From positions 7,417,001 through 7,481,000 of the forward strand of contig NZ_CP076543.1 of NCBI RefSeq assembly GCF_030440515.1: 64,000 bases of DNA, written 5' to 3'. Origin of the DNA: Streptomyces xanthophaeus (GTDB lineage: Bacteria; Actinomycetota; Actinomycetes; Streptomycetales; Streptomycetaceae). A program made the translations under genes and the position numbers. Under the pieces are notes generated by a model. It had not been told where the DNA came from, made no database searches, and was given only the letters and a program-made list of their open reading frames with translations. Below, one piece after another: positions 1 through 8,889 of this stretch; position 1 is the stretch's first letter; every line of letters starts with the position of its first letter.

Positions 1-56
1 TCTACAAGCGGCGGCTGCGCGACCCGTACTGGGAGGGGCACGCCCGGCCGCTGTGA
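1..56 (+). CDS. C-terminal end of a CDS cut by the window
   Basis: Reading from base 3 gives a 17-residue tail ending in ARPL before TGA at 54-56. Every codon ends in G or C, as expected of coding sequence here. Nothing can be said about function. A 20-bp sequence spanning the stop (42-61) is repeated exactly at 65-84, a small tandem duplication with a 23-bp period that copies the stop codon. Confidence 0.5.
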   Translation, partial: YKRRLRDPYWEGHARPL

Positions 57-84
57 CGCCGACAGCCCGGCCGCTGTGACGCCG
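42..84. repeat. 20-bp direct repeat across a stop codon, period 23 bp
   Basis: Bases 42-61 and 65-84 are identical. The first copy contains the stop codon of the upstream gene and the second lies just after it. It looks like a local slippage duplication. No function is implied. Confidence 0.8.
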
Positions 85-214
85 GCTGCCGGGCCGCTCC
101 GGCCGCGCATCCCGCGCCCGCCACGCCGCGCGACGCCGTGAGAAAAGCCACGTCAAGGCCCCGGAGGCGCGCCTTGCGCCGCACTGACGGGACACTTCTG
201 GCAACTTGGCTGAT

Positions 215-1318
215 ATGAGTACGACTGCGCGCAGATCTCCCCTGACCGACTGGACCGTGGTGGTCCCCGTGGTGGCGCTGGTCGCGCTCGTCTTCAGCTG
301 GGGGCGGGACCTACCCGGTTTCGCGGTGGCGCTCGTCGCGCTCTGCCTCGCGGGCGCGGTGCTGGCGGCCGTCCACCACGCCGAGGTCGTCGCCCACCGG
401 GTCGGGGAGCCCTTCGGCTCCCTCGTCCTCGCCGTGGCGGTCACCGTGATCGAAGTGGCGCTCATCGTCACCCTGATGGCCGACGGCGGCGACAAGACCG
501 CCTCCCTGGCCCGGGACACGGTCTTCGCCGCCGTCATGATCACCTGCAACGGCATCGTCGGCATCTCGCTGCTGGTCGGCGCCCTGCGCAACCGGGTCGC
601 CGTGTTCAACCCCGAGGGATCCGGCGCGGCCCTCGCCACCGTCGCGACCCTGGCCACCCTCAGCCTGGTCCTGCCGACCTTCACCACCAGCAAGCCGGGC
701 CCGGAGTTCTCCACCGCGCAGCTCACCTTCGCCGCCGTTGCCTCGCTCGCCCTGTACGGGCTCTTCGTGGCCGTCCAGACGGTCCGTCACCGCAGCTACT
801 TCCTGCCCGTGGACACCGGACAGGGTCCCGGCGGCGGAGAGGACCACGCGGAGCCGCCCACCGCCCGCGCCGCCCTCATCAGCCTCGCCCTGCTGCTGGT
901 CGCGCTCGTCGCCGTGGTCGGCGACGCCAAGGCCGTCTCCCCGACCATCGAGCGGGCCGTCGCGGCCGCCGGCCTGCCCCAGGCGGTCGTCGGCGTGATC
1001 ATCGCCCTGCTCGTCCTGCTCCCCGAGACCCTCGCCGCCGTCCGGGCCGCCCGCCGCGACCGCGTGCAGACCAGTCTCAACCTCGCCTACGGATCCGCCA
1101 TCGCCAGCATCGGCCTGACCATCCCGGCGATCGCCCTCGCCTCGATCTGGCTCTCGGGCCCGCTCCTGCTCGGCCTGGGCCCGATCCACATGGTGCTGCT
1201 CGCCCTGACCATCGTGGTCAGCGCCCTCACCATCGTCCCGGGGCGGGCCACACTGCTCCAGGGAGGTGTGCACATCGTGCTGCTGGCCGCGTACCTCTTC
1301 CTGGCCGTCAGCCCGTGA
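215..1318 (+). CDS. chaA: Calcium:proton antiporter, ChaA/CaCA type
   Basis: A 367-aa integral membrane protein with about ten or eleven hydrophobic segments. The first half carries the acidic EPFGSLVLAVAVTVIEVALI segment typical of the alpha repeat of cation/Ca2+ exchangers, and a related LLPETLAAVRAARRD segment lies in the second half. These glutamates bind the cation in the family. The likely role is export of Ca2+ (or Na+/K+) across the cytoplasmic membrane in exchange for protons. A central loop near residues 195-220 is hydrophilic and Gly/Glu rich. ATG at 215 was chosen; an in-frame TTG at 206 is also possible and neither has a strong ribosome site. It stands alone, convergent with the acylase gene downstream. 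Confidence 0.85.
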   Translation: MSTTARRSPLTDWTVVVPVVALVALVFSWGRDLPGFAVALVALCLAGAVLAAVHHAEVVAHRVGEPFGSLVLAVAVTVIEVALIVTLMADGGDKTASLARDTVFAAVMITCNGIVGISLLVGALRNRVAVFNPEGSGAALATVATLATLSLVLPTFTTSKPGPEFSTAQLTFAAVASLALYGLFVAVQTVRHRSYFLPVDTGQGPGGGEDHAEPPTARAALISLALLLVALVAVVGDAKAVSPTIERAVAAAGLPQAVVGVIIALLVLLPETLAAVRAARRDRVQTSLNLAYGSAIASIGLTIPAIALASIWLSGPLLLGLGPIHMVLLALTIVVSALTIVPGRATLLQGGVHIVLLAAYLFLAVSP

Positions 1319-1375
1319 GAGACCGGGGCCAGGGCCGGGGCCGGGAAGGGGCACGCAGGGGCAAGCAGGGGGTGA

Positions 1376-3832
1376 TCACCGTCGTTCGCGCACCAGGACC
1401 ACCTTCAGTTTCGGCGACGTGAGGATGTCCCGCTCACAGAAACGTGCCGTGACCCAGCGCTCCGCGGAGTACATCCCGGTCTGGTCGGCGTAGTACGGCG
1501 AGAGCGGGTTCGAGGACTGGCTGTACGTCAGCAGGGTGCGCGCCACCGGACAGCGGCCGCCGTCCCAGCCGACCGCCTGGATGTGGCTGGATCCGTGCGT
1601 GACCTCCGGGTAGCCGCCGGCCGCCGCGTTCCACGGCGCCTCGGTCTTGTTCCAGACGCCGAGTGCCTCCGTACCGCCGCCCACCGGCAGCTTGCGGCCG
1701 CCCCGGACCACGAACTGGTGCTCACCCAGCGGGGCGTCCAGCGCGATCCCGGCCGCCTTGAGCTCCGCCACCGCGTCCGCGAGCGCCCGCCCGATGCCGG
1801 GCGCCGTCCGGTCGAGCGTCCGGGGCGTGCGTACGGGGTCGGCCGCCGAGAACGGCACCAGCCACAGGTCCTTGGCCGGGGTCGAGGCCGTCAGCCTGCG
1901 CCAGAACCGGTCGAAGAGCAGCGCGCCGCGGCTGGCGCTGTCGGTCGTACGGTCCCAGCCCGCCAGCACCCCGCAGGCCGCCGAGACGTCCACGGCACCG
2001 CCGTCGCTCGCCTTCGCCGTCCCGCCCGGCAGGGCGGCGCACGCCTTCGCCGCGTCCGCCGCCGCCAGATCACCGGCCGGCACCCGGTTCGCGAACTGCT
2101 GCTTCTGCAGGTCGGCCACGGTCAGCCGGCCCCCCGCGGCCATCGCGGCCACGTCCTCGACCGCGCCACGCGTGCGCAGCGAGCGCGGGGTGGCGACGCT
2201 GCCCCAGACCCGCTCGTAGCCCGTCAGCGGCCGGTCGGCGTTGGCCAGCCAGGCGCTGTCGTTGGAATTCTCGGCGTACGGGGCATCCCGGAGCGTCGGC
2301 GCCTTCCCCGGGCCGAAGACGCCCGGCTGCACCGCGTCCGGATCCGAGCCGATCGCGCAGTCACCGCGCGAACCGTCCAGCACCGCCAGCCCCGAGGCCG
2401 GGTACGTGGCCCGGCCCAGCGGGGTGGAGCAGCGGGCCGCCAGCTCGTCGGTGATCCGGGGGAGCACCTGGGTCTGGGTGAAGAGGGTGCCGCCCGCGGA
2501 GTCGGCGGCCACGGTGTTGACCCAGGGCAGGCCCTGGGTGCGCGCGAGGGCGTCCTGGACCCCGGCCACCGAGCGGGCCCTGCCCATCGCGAGGGCGGTG
2601 TCGGAGCCGCGCAGGTTCACGGCGTTCGGGTCGTTCAGCGCGTACGCCGTCTGCGCGGTCCACGGCAGGGGAAGGCCCGGGCCGAGGTCCGAGACCACCG
2701 GTCCGTAGCGGGTCCACCACTGGGTGCGGGTGACCGGGGTGCCGCCCGCCACGGGGACGGTGACGGTCCGCCGGATCATCCGTTCCGGCGTGCCGTCGAC
2801 GAGGTAGGCGGTCGGGTCGGCCGGGTCCAGGGCGAGCTGGTGCAGGTTCACGGGGGTGCCGGTGGCGACCGTGTGGCTCCAGGCCACCTTCTCGTTGAAG
2901 CCGATGTTGACCACGGCGGTGCCGAGCAAGGAGGCGCCCGAGACGTTCAGCTCGCCCGGGATGGTCTGCTGGAACTGCCAGAACCGGCGCCCGCCGTGCC
3001 ACGGGTAGTGCGGGTTGCCGAGGAGCAGGCCGCGGCCGCTCGCCGTGGCGGAGCCGGCGAAGGCCACCGCGTTGGAGCCCATGTCGTAGCGGCCGGTGTC
3101 GAAGAACGCCCGCGCGGCCTCGGCGGCGGCCGCCGGGTCGGCCGCCGGGTCGGCGGCCTGCGGGCGCGCCGTGGGGCCGGTCGGGGAGCCCGCTGCGCCC
3201 GGGGGCTGCGCGCCCGTGATGCCGTCGATGCCGCGGCCCTGGCCGCCGAGGACCGAGACCGCGAAGGCGCGGGCGGCCACATCGGCCGAGGTGACCGGGC
3301 GGACCCAGCCGGCGCCCTTGCACGCCGGGTCGGTGACCTTGTTCTGGGCCAGCCAGGCGTTGTACCCGGCGGCCCAGCCGCGCATCAGCTCCTTGAGGTC
3401 CTTGCCGGGACCGGCCGGGGCGGGGGTCGCCAGCAGCTTCTCCACCGTGCCGGACTCCCGCACCCCCTTGAAGTACAGGTCGCTGGAGAGGTTCTTCGTG
3501 GCCGAGGAGAGCGAGAAGTCGGGCGCCGCGTCCGGGCCGAACCAGCGCGAACGCTCACCGGCGACGGTCACGAACCCGTCCGCGAGGACACAGACCTGGT
3601 CGGCGGCCTGGGCCCAGCCGGTACCGAAGCCGAGCCGCGGGTAATCGGGGGCGAGGATGTGCGGGATGCCGTTCTCGGTGTACCGGATGACGGCGGACAG
3701 ACCGCCGCCGGCGACGCTCCGGTCGTCGGGCGCCGTGGCCGCCGAGGCCTGGGGCACGGCGGCCGTCGCGGCCAGCAGGGCGGCGCCGGTGAGGGCGACG
3801 CGGCGGAGTATCGGACGAGTGCTGAGATGCAA
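1376..3832 (-). CDS. Secreted penicillin acylase / acyl-homoserine-lactone acylase family protein
   Basis: An 818-aa Ntn-hydrolase precursor. The N terminus has an Arg-containing start, a hydrophobic stretch and an AxA-like end (PQASAA), so export is expected. The alpha-chain begins with IRYTENGIPHILAPDY. The autocatalytic Gly-Ser site is MGSNAVAF, with Ser at about residue 253 as the beta-chain nucleophile. NPHYPWHG and the later NSNDSAWLAN, the conserved beta-subunit Asn region, also fit. Members cleave amide bonds of beta-lactams, AHLs or acylated lipopeptides (for example AhlM of Streptomyces); the substrate here is unknown. The open frame reaches 3844, but GGGAGGA lies inside those first codons, so TTG at 3832 is the better start. 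Confidence 0.88.
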   Translation of the reverse strand: MHLSTRPILRRVALTGAALLAATAAVPQASAATAPDDRSVAGGGLSAVIRYTENGIPHILAPDYPRLGFGTGWAQAADQVCVLADGFVTVAGERSRWFGPDAAPDFSLSSATKNLSSDLYFKGVRESGTVEKLLATPAPAGPGKDLKELMRGWAAGYNAWLAQNKVTDPACKGAGWVRPVTSADVAARAFAVSVLGGQGRGIDGITGAQPPGAAGSPTGPTARPQAADPAADPAAAAEAARAFFDTGRYDMGSNAVAFAGSATASGRGLLLGNPHYPWHGGRRFWQFQQTIPGELNVSGASLLGTAVVNIGFNEKVAWSHTVATGTPVNLHQLALDPADPTAYLVDGTPERMIRRTVTVPVAGGTPVTRTQWWTRYGPVVSDLGPGLPLPWTAQTAYALNDPNAVNLRGSDTALAMGRARSVAGVQDALARTQGLPWVNTVAADSAGGTLFTQTQVLPRITDELAARCSTPLGRATYPASGLAVLDGSRGDCAIGSDPDAVQPGVFGPGKAPTLRDAPYAENSNDSAWLANADRPLTGYERVWGSVATPRSLRTRGAVEDVAAMAAGGRLTVADLQKQQFANRVPAGDLAAADAAKACAALPGGTAKASDGGAVDVSAACGVLAGWDRTTDSASRGALLFDRFWRRLTASTPAKDLWLVPFSAADPVRTPRTLDRTAPGIGRALADAVAELKAAGIALDAPLGEHQFVVRGGRKLPVGGGTEALGVWNKTEAPWNAAAGGYPEVTHGSSHIQAVGWDGGRCPVARTLLTYSQSSNPLSPYYADQTGMYSAERWVTARFCERDILTSPKLKVVLVRERR

Positions 3833-3989
3833 CAGTCCTCCCAAGTAGCCTGTGGATGGGCGTGGTTACCCGTTGGACAGGCGGTACGTCCGTGCCCCCT
3901 CACTCATTCAGCCCGTCCGACGATCTGTCAACATCCCGTTTGGTATCCGGTTATTGACCTTGGGCGTACGGGAGGACGAGGATCGCGCC

Positions 3990-5540
3990 ATGACGGCAGA
4001 CCGGGCGGTGCGGGCAGTGCGGGCAGTGCGAGCGGTGCGGGACAACACGGTCGACGGACTGGTGCACGACAGCGCGCGGCGGGTCCCCGACCGCCCGGCC
4101 GTGCGCTACCGCGAGCGCAGCTGGACGTACGCGGAACTCGACGCGGCCGTCACCACCGGCGCCGCCGTGCTGCGGGAGCGGTACGGGCTGGCGGCCGGGG
4201 ACAGGGTCGCCACCTTCGCCCACAACTCGGACGCCTACCTCCTGGCGTTCCTCGCCTGCGCCCGCGCCGGGATCACCCACGTCCCGGTCAACCAGAACCT
4301 CACCGGCGAGGACCTCGCGTACATCCTGGACAACTCCGCGAGCGCCCTGGTCCTCGCCGATCCCGACCTGGCCGGGCGGATCCCCGAGGCGTACCCGGTA
4401 CGGGCGCTGCGCGATGCCCCCGGCTCCTTCCTGGCGGAGCTGGCCGAGCCGCTGCCCTTTGAACCCGATCGGGATCCGGCCACGCTGGCGCAGCTCCTCT
4501 ACACCTCGGGGACCACCGCCCTGCCCAAGGGCGCGATGATGACCCACCGGGCCCTCGCCCACGAGTACGAGAGCGCGATCGAGGCACTGGACCTGGACGG
4601 GGAGGACCGGCCCGTTCACTCGCTGCCGCTCTACCACTCGGCGCAGATGCACGTCTTCCTGCTGCCGTACCTGGCGGTGGGGGCGCGGAACACGATCGTG
4701 GACGCACCGGTCGCGGAGCAGATCTTCGACCTGGTCGAGGCAGGGGAGGCGGACAGCCTCTTCGCCCCGCCGACGGTGTGGATCGGCCTGTCCCATCACC
4801 CGGATTTCGCGGTGCGTGAGCTGGGCGGGCTGCGGAAGGCGTACTACGGGGCCTCGATCATGCCGGTCCCGGTCCTGGAACGCCTGCGTGAGCGGCTGCC
4901 GGGGCTCGGCTTCTACAACTGCTTCGGACAGAGCGAGATCGGCCCGCTGGCCACGGTGCTCGGACCGCTGGAGCACGAGGGGCGGATGGACTCCTGCGGG
5001 CGGCCGGTGCGCCACGTGGAGGCGAAGGTCGTCGACGAGGACGGCAAGGACGTGCCGGACGGAACGGCGGGCGAGGTGGTCTACCGCTCGCCCCAGCTGT
5101 GCCTGGGGTACTGGGACGACCCGGCGGCCACGGAGAAGGCCTTCCGGGACGGCTGGTTCCGCTCGGGCGACCTCGCGGTGCGCGACGCGCAGGGGTACTT
5201 CACGGTCGTGGACCGGGTGAAGGACGTCATCAACTCGGGCCGGGTGCTGGTCGCCTCACGGCAGGTGGAGGACGTGCTCTACACCCACCCGGGTGTGGCC
5301 GAGGCGGCGGTGGTGGGGCTGCCCGACGAGCGATGGATCGAGGCGGTCACCGCGGTGGTGGTGCCGCGCGGAGCGGCGGGGGAGGTGACGGAGGCGGAGC
5401 TGATGGCCTACGCGAGGGAGAAGCTCGCCCACTTCAAGGCCCCGAAGCGGGTGCTCTTCGTGGACTCCCTCCCGCGCAACGCCAGCGGCAAGATCCTCAA
5501 GCGGGAACTGCGCGACCGCTTCGCCGAGCCCGGCCGCTGA
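3990..5540 (+). CDS. Class I adenylate-forming acyl-CoA synthetase
   Basis: A 516-aa ANL-family ligase that would activate a carboxylic acid with ATP and CoA. The phosphate loop is LYTSGTTALPKGAMMTH (about residue 170), the A5-type motif is YNCFGQSE, the hinge region is GWFRSGDLAVRD...VDRVKDVINSGR, and the catalytic lysine lies in LPRNASGKILKRE near the C terminus, so the enzyme should be active. ATG at 3990 follows GGGAGGACGAGGA; the frame is open further upstream but is not coding-like. The N terminus holds a four-fold AVR micro-repeat from a GC-rich tandem repeat at about 4008-4040. It is divergent from the acylase gene. The acyl substrate is not predictable. Confidence 0.85.
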   Translation: MTADRAVRAVRAVRAVRDNTVDGLVHDSARRVPDRPAVRYRERSWTYAELDAAVTTGAAVLRERYGLAAGDRVATFAHNSDAYLLAFLACARAGITHVPVNQNLTGEDLAYILDNSASALVLADPDLAGRIPEAYPVRALRDAPGSFLAELAEPLPFEPDRDPATLAQLLYTSGTTALPKGAMMTHRALAHEYESAIEALDLDGEDRPVHSLPLYHSAQMHVFLLPYLAVGARNTIVDAPVAEQIFDLVEAGEADSLFAPPTVWIGLSHHPDFAVRELGGLRKAYYGASIMPVPVLERLRERLPGLGFYNCFGQSEIGPLATVLGPLEHEGRMDSCGRPVRHVEAKVVDEDGKDVPDGTAGEVVYRSPQLCLGYWDDPAATEKAFRDGWFRSGDLAVRDAQGYFTVVDRVKDVINSGRVLVASRQVEDVLYTHPGVAEAAVVGLPDERWIEAVTAVVVPRGAAGEVTEAELMAYAREKLAHFKAPKRVLFVDSLPRNASGKILKRELRDRFAEPGR

Positions 5541-5576
5541 CGGCCGGCCCCTGATGCCCCGCCGGGGGGAGCCCGG

Positions 5577-6431
5577 TCAGCCGGGGCGTGGAGGGTGTGG
5601 GGCGGGGTCCTCGGGAGGGAAGAGCCCGCTGCGCCGCAGCCGCCGCAGGGTCAGGTGCTCGTGCACGAGCCGGCCGACGAGCGCGCCGCCGTAGACCACG
5701 AAGCCGACGCCGACCAGCCAGGACTGGACGACGAGCAGGGTGCCGAAGGGGCCGTAGATGACCGCGTTGGAGGCGATGAGCGGGGAGAACACCAGCTGGG
5801 AGAAGATCCGCAGCCCCAGCAGCCCGAGGCTGGTCGCGACCGCCCCCGGCACCAGGGCGCGCCAGCGGACCCGGCCGCCGAGCAGCAGACGCTGCGAGAC
5901 GATGAAGAACAGGCAGGTGCCGGCGAGGTCGCCCAGAGCTCCGAGCACCGTGCCGATGGCGTCGTTCGACGGCGAGGGGATCCCCACGAGCAGGCCGAGG
6001 TAGCAGACGAGCAGGGCGAGCCAGACGACGTGCAGCCACATGGTGTGCCAGCGCGCGGTCGGCAGGTCCCACACCTTCTCGTAGCCGGTCTGTACGGCCG
6101 AACCGAAGGTCAGGCCGAACACCGCGAGCGCGGCCAGACCGAACGCGGTGGTCCGCTCCAGCGCCAGGTCCGCGGCGCCGAACAGCATCTCCACCCGCAC
6201 CCGCGAGGCCTCCGTCACCCCGAGGGCCTGGCCTAGCCAGCGGCCGAAGCCCGAGCCGCTCCCGGGCGCGGCGGCCGCCACGACCACCAGCAGCGGCACC
6301 AGGGTGAGGAAGCCGAGGGCCGCGAAGCCCATCGCCCGGTGCATCAGCTCCATCTCCCGGCCACGGCTCCAGGCCAGCCCGATCTGGGAGCCCTGGAGCC
6401 GGTCGTAGAGCCGTCGGACGGTGGAGATCAC
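5577..6431 (-). CDS. YihY/BrkB family inner-membrane protein
   Basis: A 284-aa protein with about six membrane segments: one after the RGREMELMHRAMGF entry, then pairs near residues 130-160, 170-200 and 210-260. The N-terminal amphipathic entry and the later QLVFSPLIASNAVIYGPFGT segment are typical of the YihY/BrkB family, once misnamed ribonuclease BN. The function is poorly defined; transport or envelope roles have been suggested. It begins at GTG 6431 with only a weak ribosome site. It is convergent with the acyl-CoA ligase and lies just downstream of paaK on the same strand. Confidence 0.82.
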   Translation of the reverse strand: MISTVRRLYDRLQGSQIGLAWSRGREMELMHRAMGFAALGFLTLVPLLVVVAAAAPGSGSGFGRWLGQALGVTEASRVRVEMLFGAADLALERTTAFGLAALAVFGLTFGSAVQTGYEKVWDLPTARWHTMWLHVVWLALLVCYLGLLVGIPSPSNDAIGTVLGALGDLAGTCLFFIVSQRLLLGGRVRWRALVPGAVATSLGLLGLRIFSQLVFSPLIASNAVIYGPFGTLLVVQSWLVGVGFVVYGGALVGRLVHEHLTLRRLRRSGLFPPEDPAPHPPRPG

Positions 6432-6502
6432 ACCTCATCCACTACCCCCGAGCGCCGGCCAGCTCCCGGGAGCCACCCTCAAATGGGCCCGAAGGGGTGG
6501 TT

Positions 6503-7831
6503 TCAGCCGCCCGGACGCGTGTCTCTCGCCTCCCCGGCTCCGCGGAGGTCGACCAGTCTCTTGATCTTCCCCACCGAGCGCTCCAGCGTCTCCGGGTCGA
6601 CCACCTCGACCCGGACGGAGACCCCGACCCCCTCCTTGACCGCCCGGACCACGGCGGCGGCCGCGTCCTGCCGCCGCTCGGCGTCCGTCTCCCGACGCGC
6701 CTCCACCCGTACCGTGAGGGCGTCCATCCGGCCCTCCCGGGTCAGCTGCAGCTGGAAGTGGGGAGCCAGGCCAGGCGTCCGCAGCAGGACCTCCTCGATC
6801 TGCGTCGGGTACACGTTCACCCCGCGCAGGATGATCATGTCGTCGCTGCGCCCCGTGATCTTCTCCATCCGGCGGAAGGCCGGCCGGGCCGTTCCGGGCA
6901 GCAGCCGCGTCAGGTCCCGGGTGCGGTAGCGGATGACGGGCATGGCCTCCTTGGTGAGGGAGGTGAACACCAGCTCGCCGGGCTCGCCCTCCGGCAGCAC
7001 CGCGCCGGTCAGCGGATCGACCACCTCGGGATAGAAGTGGTCCTCCCAGATGTGGAGGCCGTCCTTGGTCTCCGCGAACTCCTGCGCCACGCCCGGTCCG
7101 ATGACCTCGGACAGGCCGTATATGTCCACCGCGTCGATGTCGAGCCGTTCCTCGATCTCCCGGCGCATCTCCTCGGTCCACGGCTCGGCGCCGAAGATCC
7201 CCGTCCGCAGTGAGGTGGCGCGCGGGTCGATCCCCTGGCGCTCCATCTCGTCCAGCAGGGTCAGCATGTAGGACGGGGTCACCATGATCACCTCCGGCCG
7301 GAAGTCCTCGATGAGCCGGACCTGCCGGTCCGTCATCCCGCCCGACGCGGGCACGACCGTACAGCCGAGGCGCTCGGCGCCGTAGTGCGCGCCCAAGCCG
7401 CCGGTGAACAGCCCGTACCCGTAGGCGATGTGGATGATCTGGCCGGGCCGTCCGCCCGCCGTCCGTATGGACCGGGCGACGACGTCCGCCCAGGTGGAGA
7501 GGTCCCCGTCGGTGTACCCGACGACGGTCGGCCGCCCGGTGGTGCCGCTCGAGGCGTGGATGCGGCGCACCTGCGAGCGCGGCACGGCGAACATTCCGAA
7601 GGGGTACTGGTCGCGCAGATCGGCCTTGGTGGTCAGGGGGAACAGGGAGAGGTCGGCGAGGGACCGGCAGTCGTCGGGATGCACGCCGGCCTTGTCGAAG
7701 GCCTGCCGGTAGAAGGGCACCTTCTCGTAGGCGCGGTGCAGGGTCGCGCGCAGCCGGGTGAGCTGGAGGGCGGCCAGCTCGTCGCGGCCCAGCCGCTCGC
7801 CCGTGTCGTGGAGATCCGTGTACACCGCCAT
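6503..7831 (-). CDS. paaK: Phenylacetate-CoA ligase
   Basis: A 442-aa PaaK-type ligase that converts phenylacetate, ATP and CoA to phenylacetyl-CoA, the first step of aerobic phenylacetate catabolism. The N terminus (RLRATLHRAYEKVPFYRQAF) is the family signature. The P-loop is HASSGTTGRPTVVGYT (about residue 95). YGLSEVIGPGVAQE and YRTRDLTRLLPG...KITGRSDDMIILRG follow, with the YPTQIEEVLL C-terminal domain. ATG at 7831 follows GAGGTGA. A TetR-type inverted repeat at 7853-7870 lies 22 bp upstream of the start. None of the paaABCDE oxygenase genes are present in the window, so it is a satellite member of the pathway or acts on another aryl acid. Confidence 0.9.
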   Translation of the reverse strand: MAVYTDLHDTGERLGRDELAALQLTRLRATLHRAYEKVPFYRQAFDKAGVHPDDCRSLADLSLFPLTTKADLRDQYPFGMFAVPRSQVRRIHASSGTTGRPTVVGYTDGDLSTWADVVARSIRTAGGRPGQIIHIAYGYGLFTGGLGAHYGAERLGCTVVPASGGMTDRQVRLIEDFRPEVIMVTPSYMLTLLDEMERQGIDPRATSLRTGIFGAEPWTEEMRREIEERLDIDAVDIYGLSEVIGPGVAQEFAETKDGLHIWEDHFYPEVVDPLTGAVLPEGEPGELVFTSLTKEAMPVIRYRTRDLTRLLPGTARPAFRRMEKITGRSDDMIILRGVNVYPTQIEEVLLRTPGLAPHFQLQLTREGRMDALTVRVEARRETDAERRQDAAAAVVRAVKEGVGVSVRVEVVDPETLERSVGKIKRLVDLRGAGEARDTRPGG

Positions 7832-7852
7832 GCCGTCACCTCACCATGAGAA

Positions 7853-7870
7853 ACCGACCGATCATTCGGT
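7853..7870. promoter_or_regulatory. TetR/PaaR-type operator upstream of paaK
   Basis: ACCGACCGATCATTCGGT is an imperfect inverted repeat centred on GATC, with ACCGA and TCGGT ends. It matches the ACCGACC/GGTCGGT style of operators used by TetR-family regulators of phenylacetate genes. It lies 22 bp upstream of the paaK start, where a repressor would block transcription. No matching regulator gene is adjacent. Confidence 0.6.
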
Positions 7871-7902
7871 AGATTGCCAGGAATTCGCAGGTTAAATCAA
7901 TG

Positions 7903-7914
7903 ACTCGAACGAGT
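7903..7914. promoter_or_regulatory. Small inverted repeat before the hydrolase gene
   Basis: ACTCG-AA-CGAGT is a perfect 5-bp inverted repeat in an AT-rich stretch, 23-35 bp before the hydrolase start. It could be a second regulator site in the paaK/hydrolase divergent promoter. This is inference from symmetry and position only. Confidence 0.3.
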
Positions 7915-7937
7915 GATCGTCTTTTATGTTGGCCGGC

Positions 7938-8789
7938 ATGCCTACCTTCACCACCTACGACGGAACCGAACTCGCCTACCACCTCCAGGGCGACGGTGAG
8001 CCGCTGGTCTGCATCCCGGGCGGTGCCATGCGGGCCTCCGCGTACCTCGGAGACCTCGGCGGACTGGCGGACGGCCGCCTTCTGATCCTCCTCGACCTGC
8101 GCGGCACGGGCGACTCCGCGGTACCGGCGGACGAGTCGACGTACCGCGTCGACCACCAGGTCGGCGACGTCGAGGCACTGCGGGCGCACCTGGGCCTGGA
8201 GCGCATGGACCTCCTCGCCCACTCCGCCGGCGGCAACCTCGCCCAGCTCTACGCGGCCGCGCACCCCGAGCGGCTGCGCCGGACCGTCCTGGTCACCCCG
8301 ACCGCGTGGGCGGTGGACCTCCCGGTCACCGCGGAGGACCGGCTGGAGGGGGCCCGGCTGCGGGCGGGCCGCGAGCCGTACGACACGGCCGTCGCGGCCT
8401 ACGAGCGGATCCTCACGGACACCGCCCACGGTGAGGAGGACTGGGAGCTGGCCGCGCCGGTGTTCTACGGGAACTGGGACGCGGCGGCCCGGGAGCACTG
8501 GGCGGCGAACGCGCGGCAGCAGAACGAGAAGGCCGCCGAGGCCTACGCGGGCCCCGGCGCCTTCGACCCGCCCGCCACGCGTGCGGCGCTCCGCCAGGTC
8601 ACGGGCGAGGTCCTGGTGCTGGCCGCAGAACTGGACGGCAACCCCCGCCCCGCCCTGGCGGCCCGGCTCGCCACCCTGTTCCCGCGGGGCTCGGTCGACG
8701 TCCAGCCCCGGGCCGGCCACTTCCCGTGGCTGGACGACGCGGCCTGGTTCGCGGCCCGTGTGGAGCGGTTCCTGGCGGCGGGCGCCTGA
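7938..8789 (+). CDS. Alpha/beta-fold hydrolase
   Basis: A 283-aa protein of the proline-iminopeptidase/haloalkane-like hydrolase fold. DLRGTGDSA forms the oxyanion/strand-4 region, LLAHSAGGNLAQL is the nucleophile elbow with Ser at about residue 96, VLAAELDGNPRP holds the acidic residue region, and RAGHFPWLDD carries the catalytic His. The substrate is unknown. ATG at 7938 was preferred because homologues of this type usually begin at MPTFTTYDGTELAYH; ATG at 7926 is also in frame and neither has a clear ribosome site. It is divergent from paaK with about 100 bp between, so shared control is possible. Confidence 0.82.
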   Translation: MPTFTTYDGTELAYHLQGDGEPLVCIPGGAMRASAYLGDLGGLADGRLLILLDLRGTGDSAVPADESTYRVDHQVGDVEALRAHLGLERMDLLAHSAGGNLAQLYAAAHPERLRRTVLVTPTAWAVDLPVTAEDRLEGARLRAGREPYDTAVAAYERILTDTAHGEEDWELAAPVFYGNWDAAAREHWAANARQQNEKAAEAYAGPGAFDPPATRAALRQVTGEVLVLAAELDGNPRPALAARLATLFPRGSVDVQPRAGHFPWLDDAAWFAARVERFLAAGA

Positions 8790-8889
8790 CGACGCGACGC
8801 GGCGGGGGCTCGTCGGGCGGTGCTTCACCAAGATCGGCGGGATGGCAGACTGACGGGCCGTACCGCGAACCGAGAGGACCGACATCATC

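Noticed and set aside
1583..4462. A 959-aa plus-strand open frame opposite the acylase gene
   Set aside because: It spans two genuine genes on opposite strands and has shadow-type composition.
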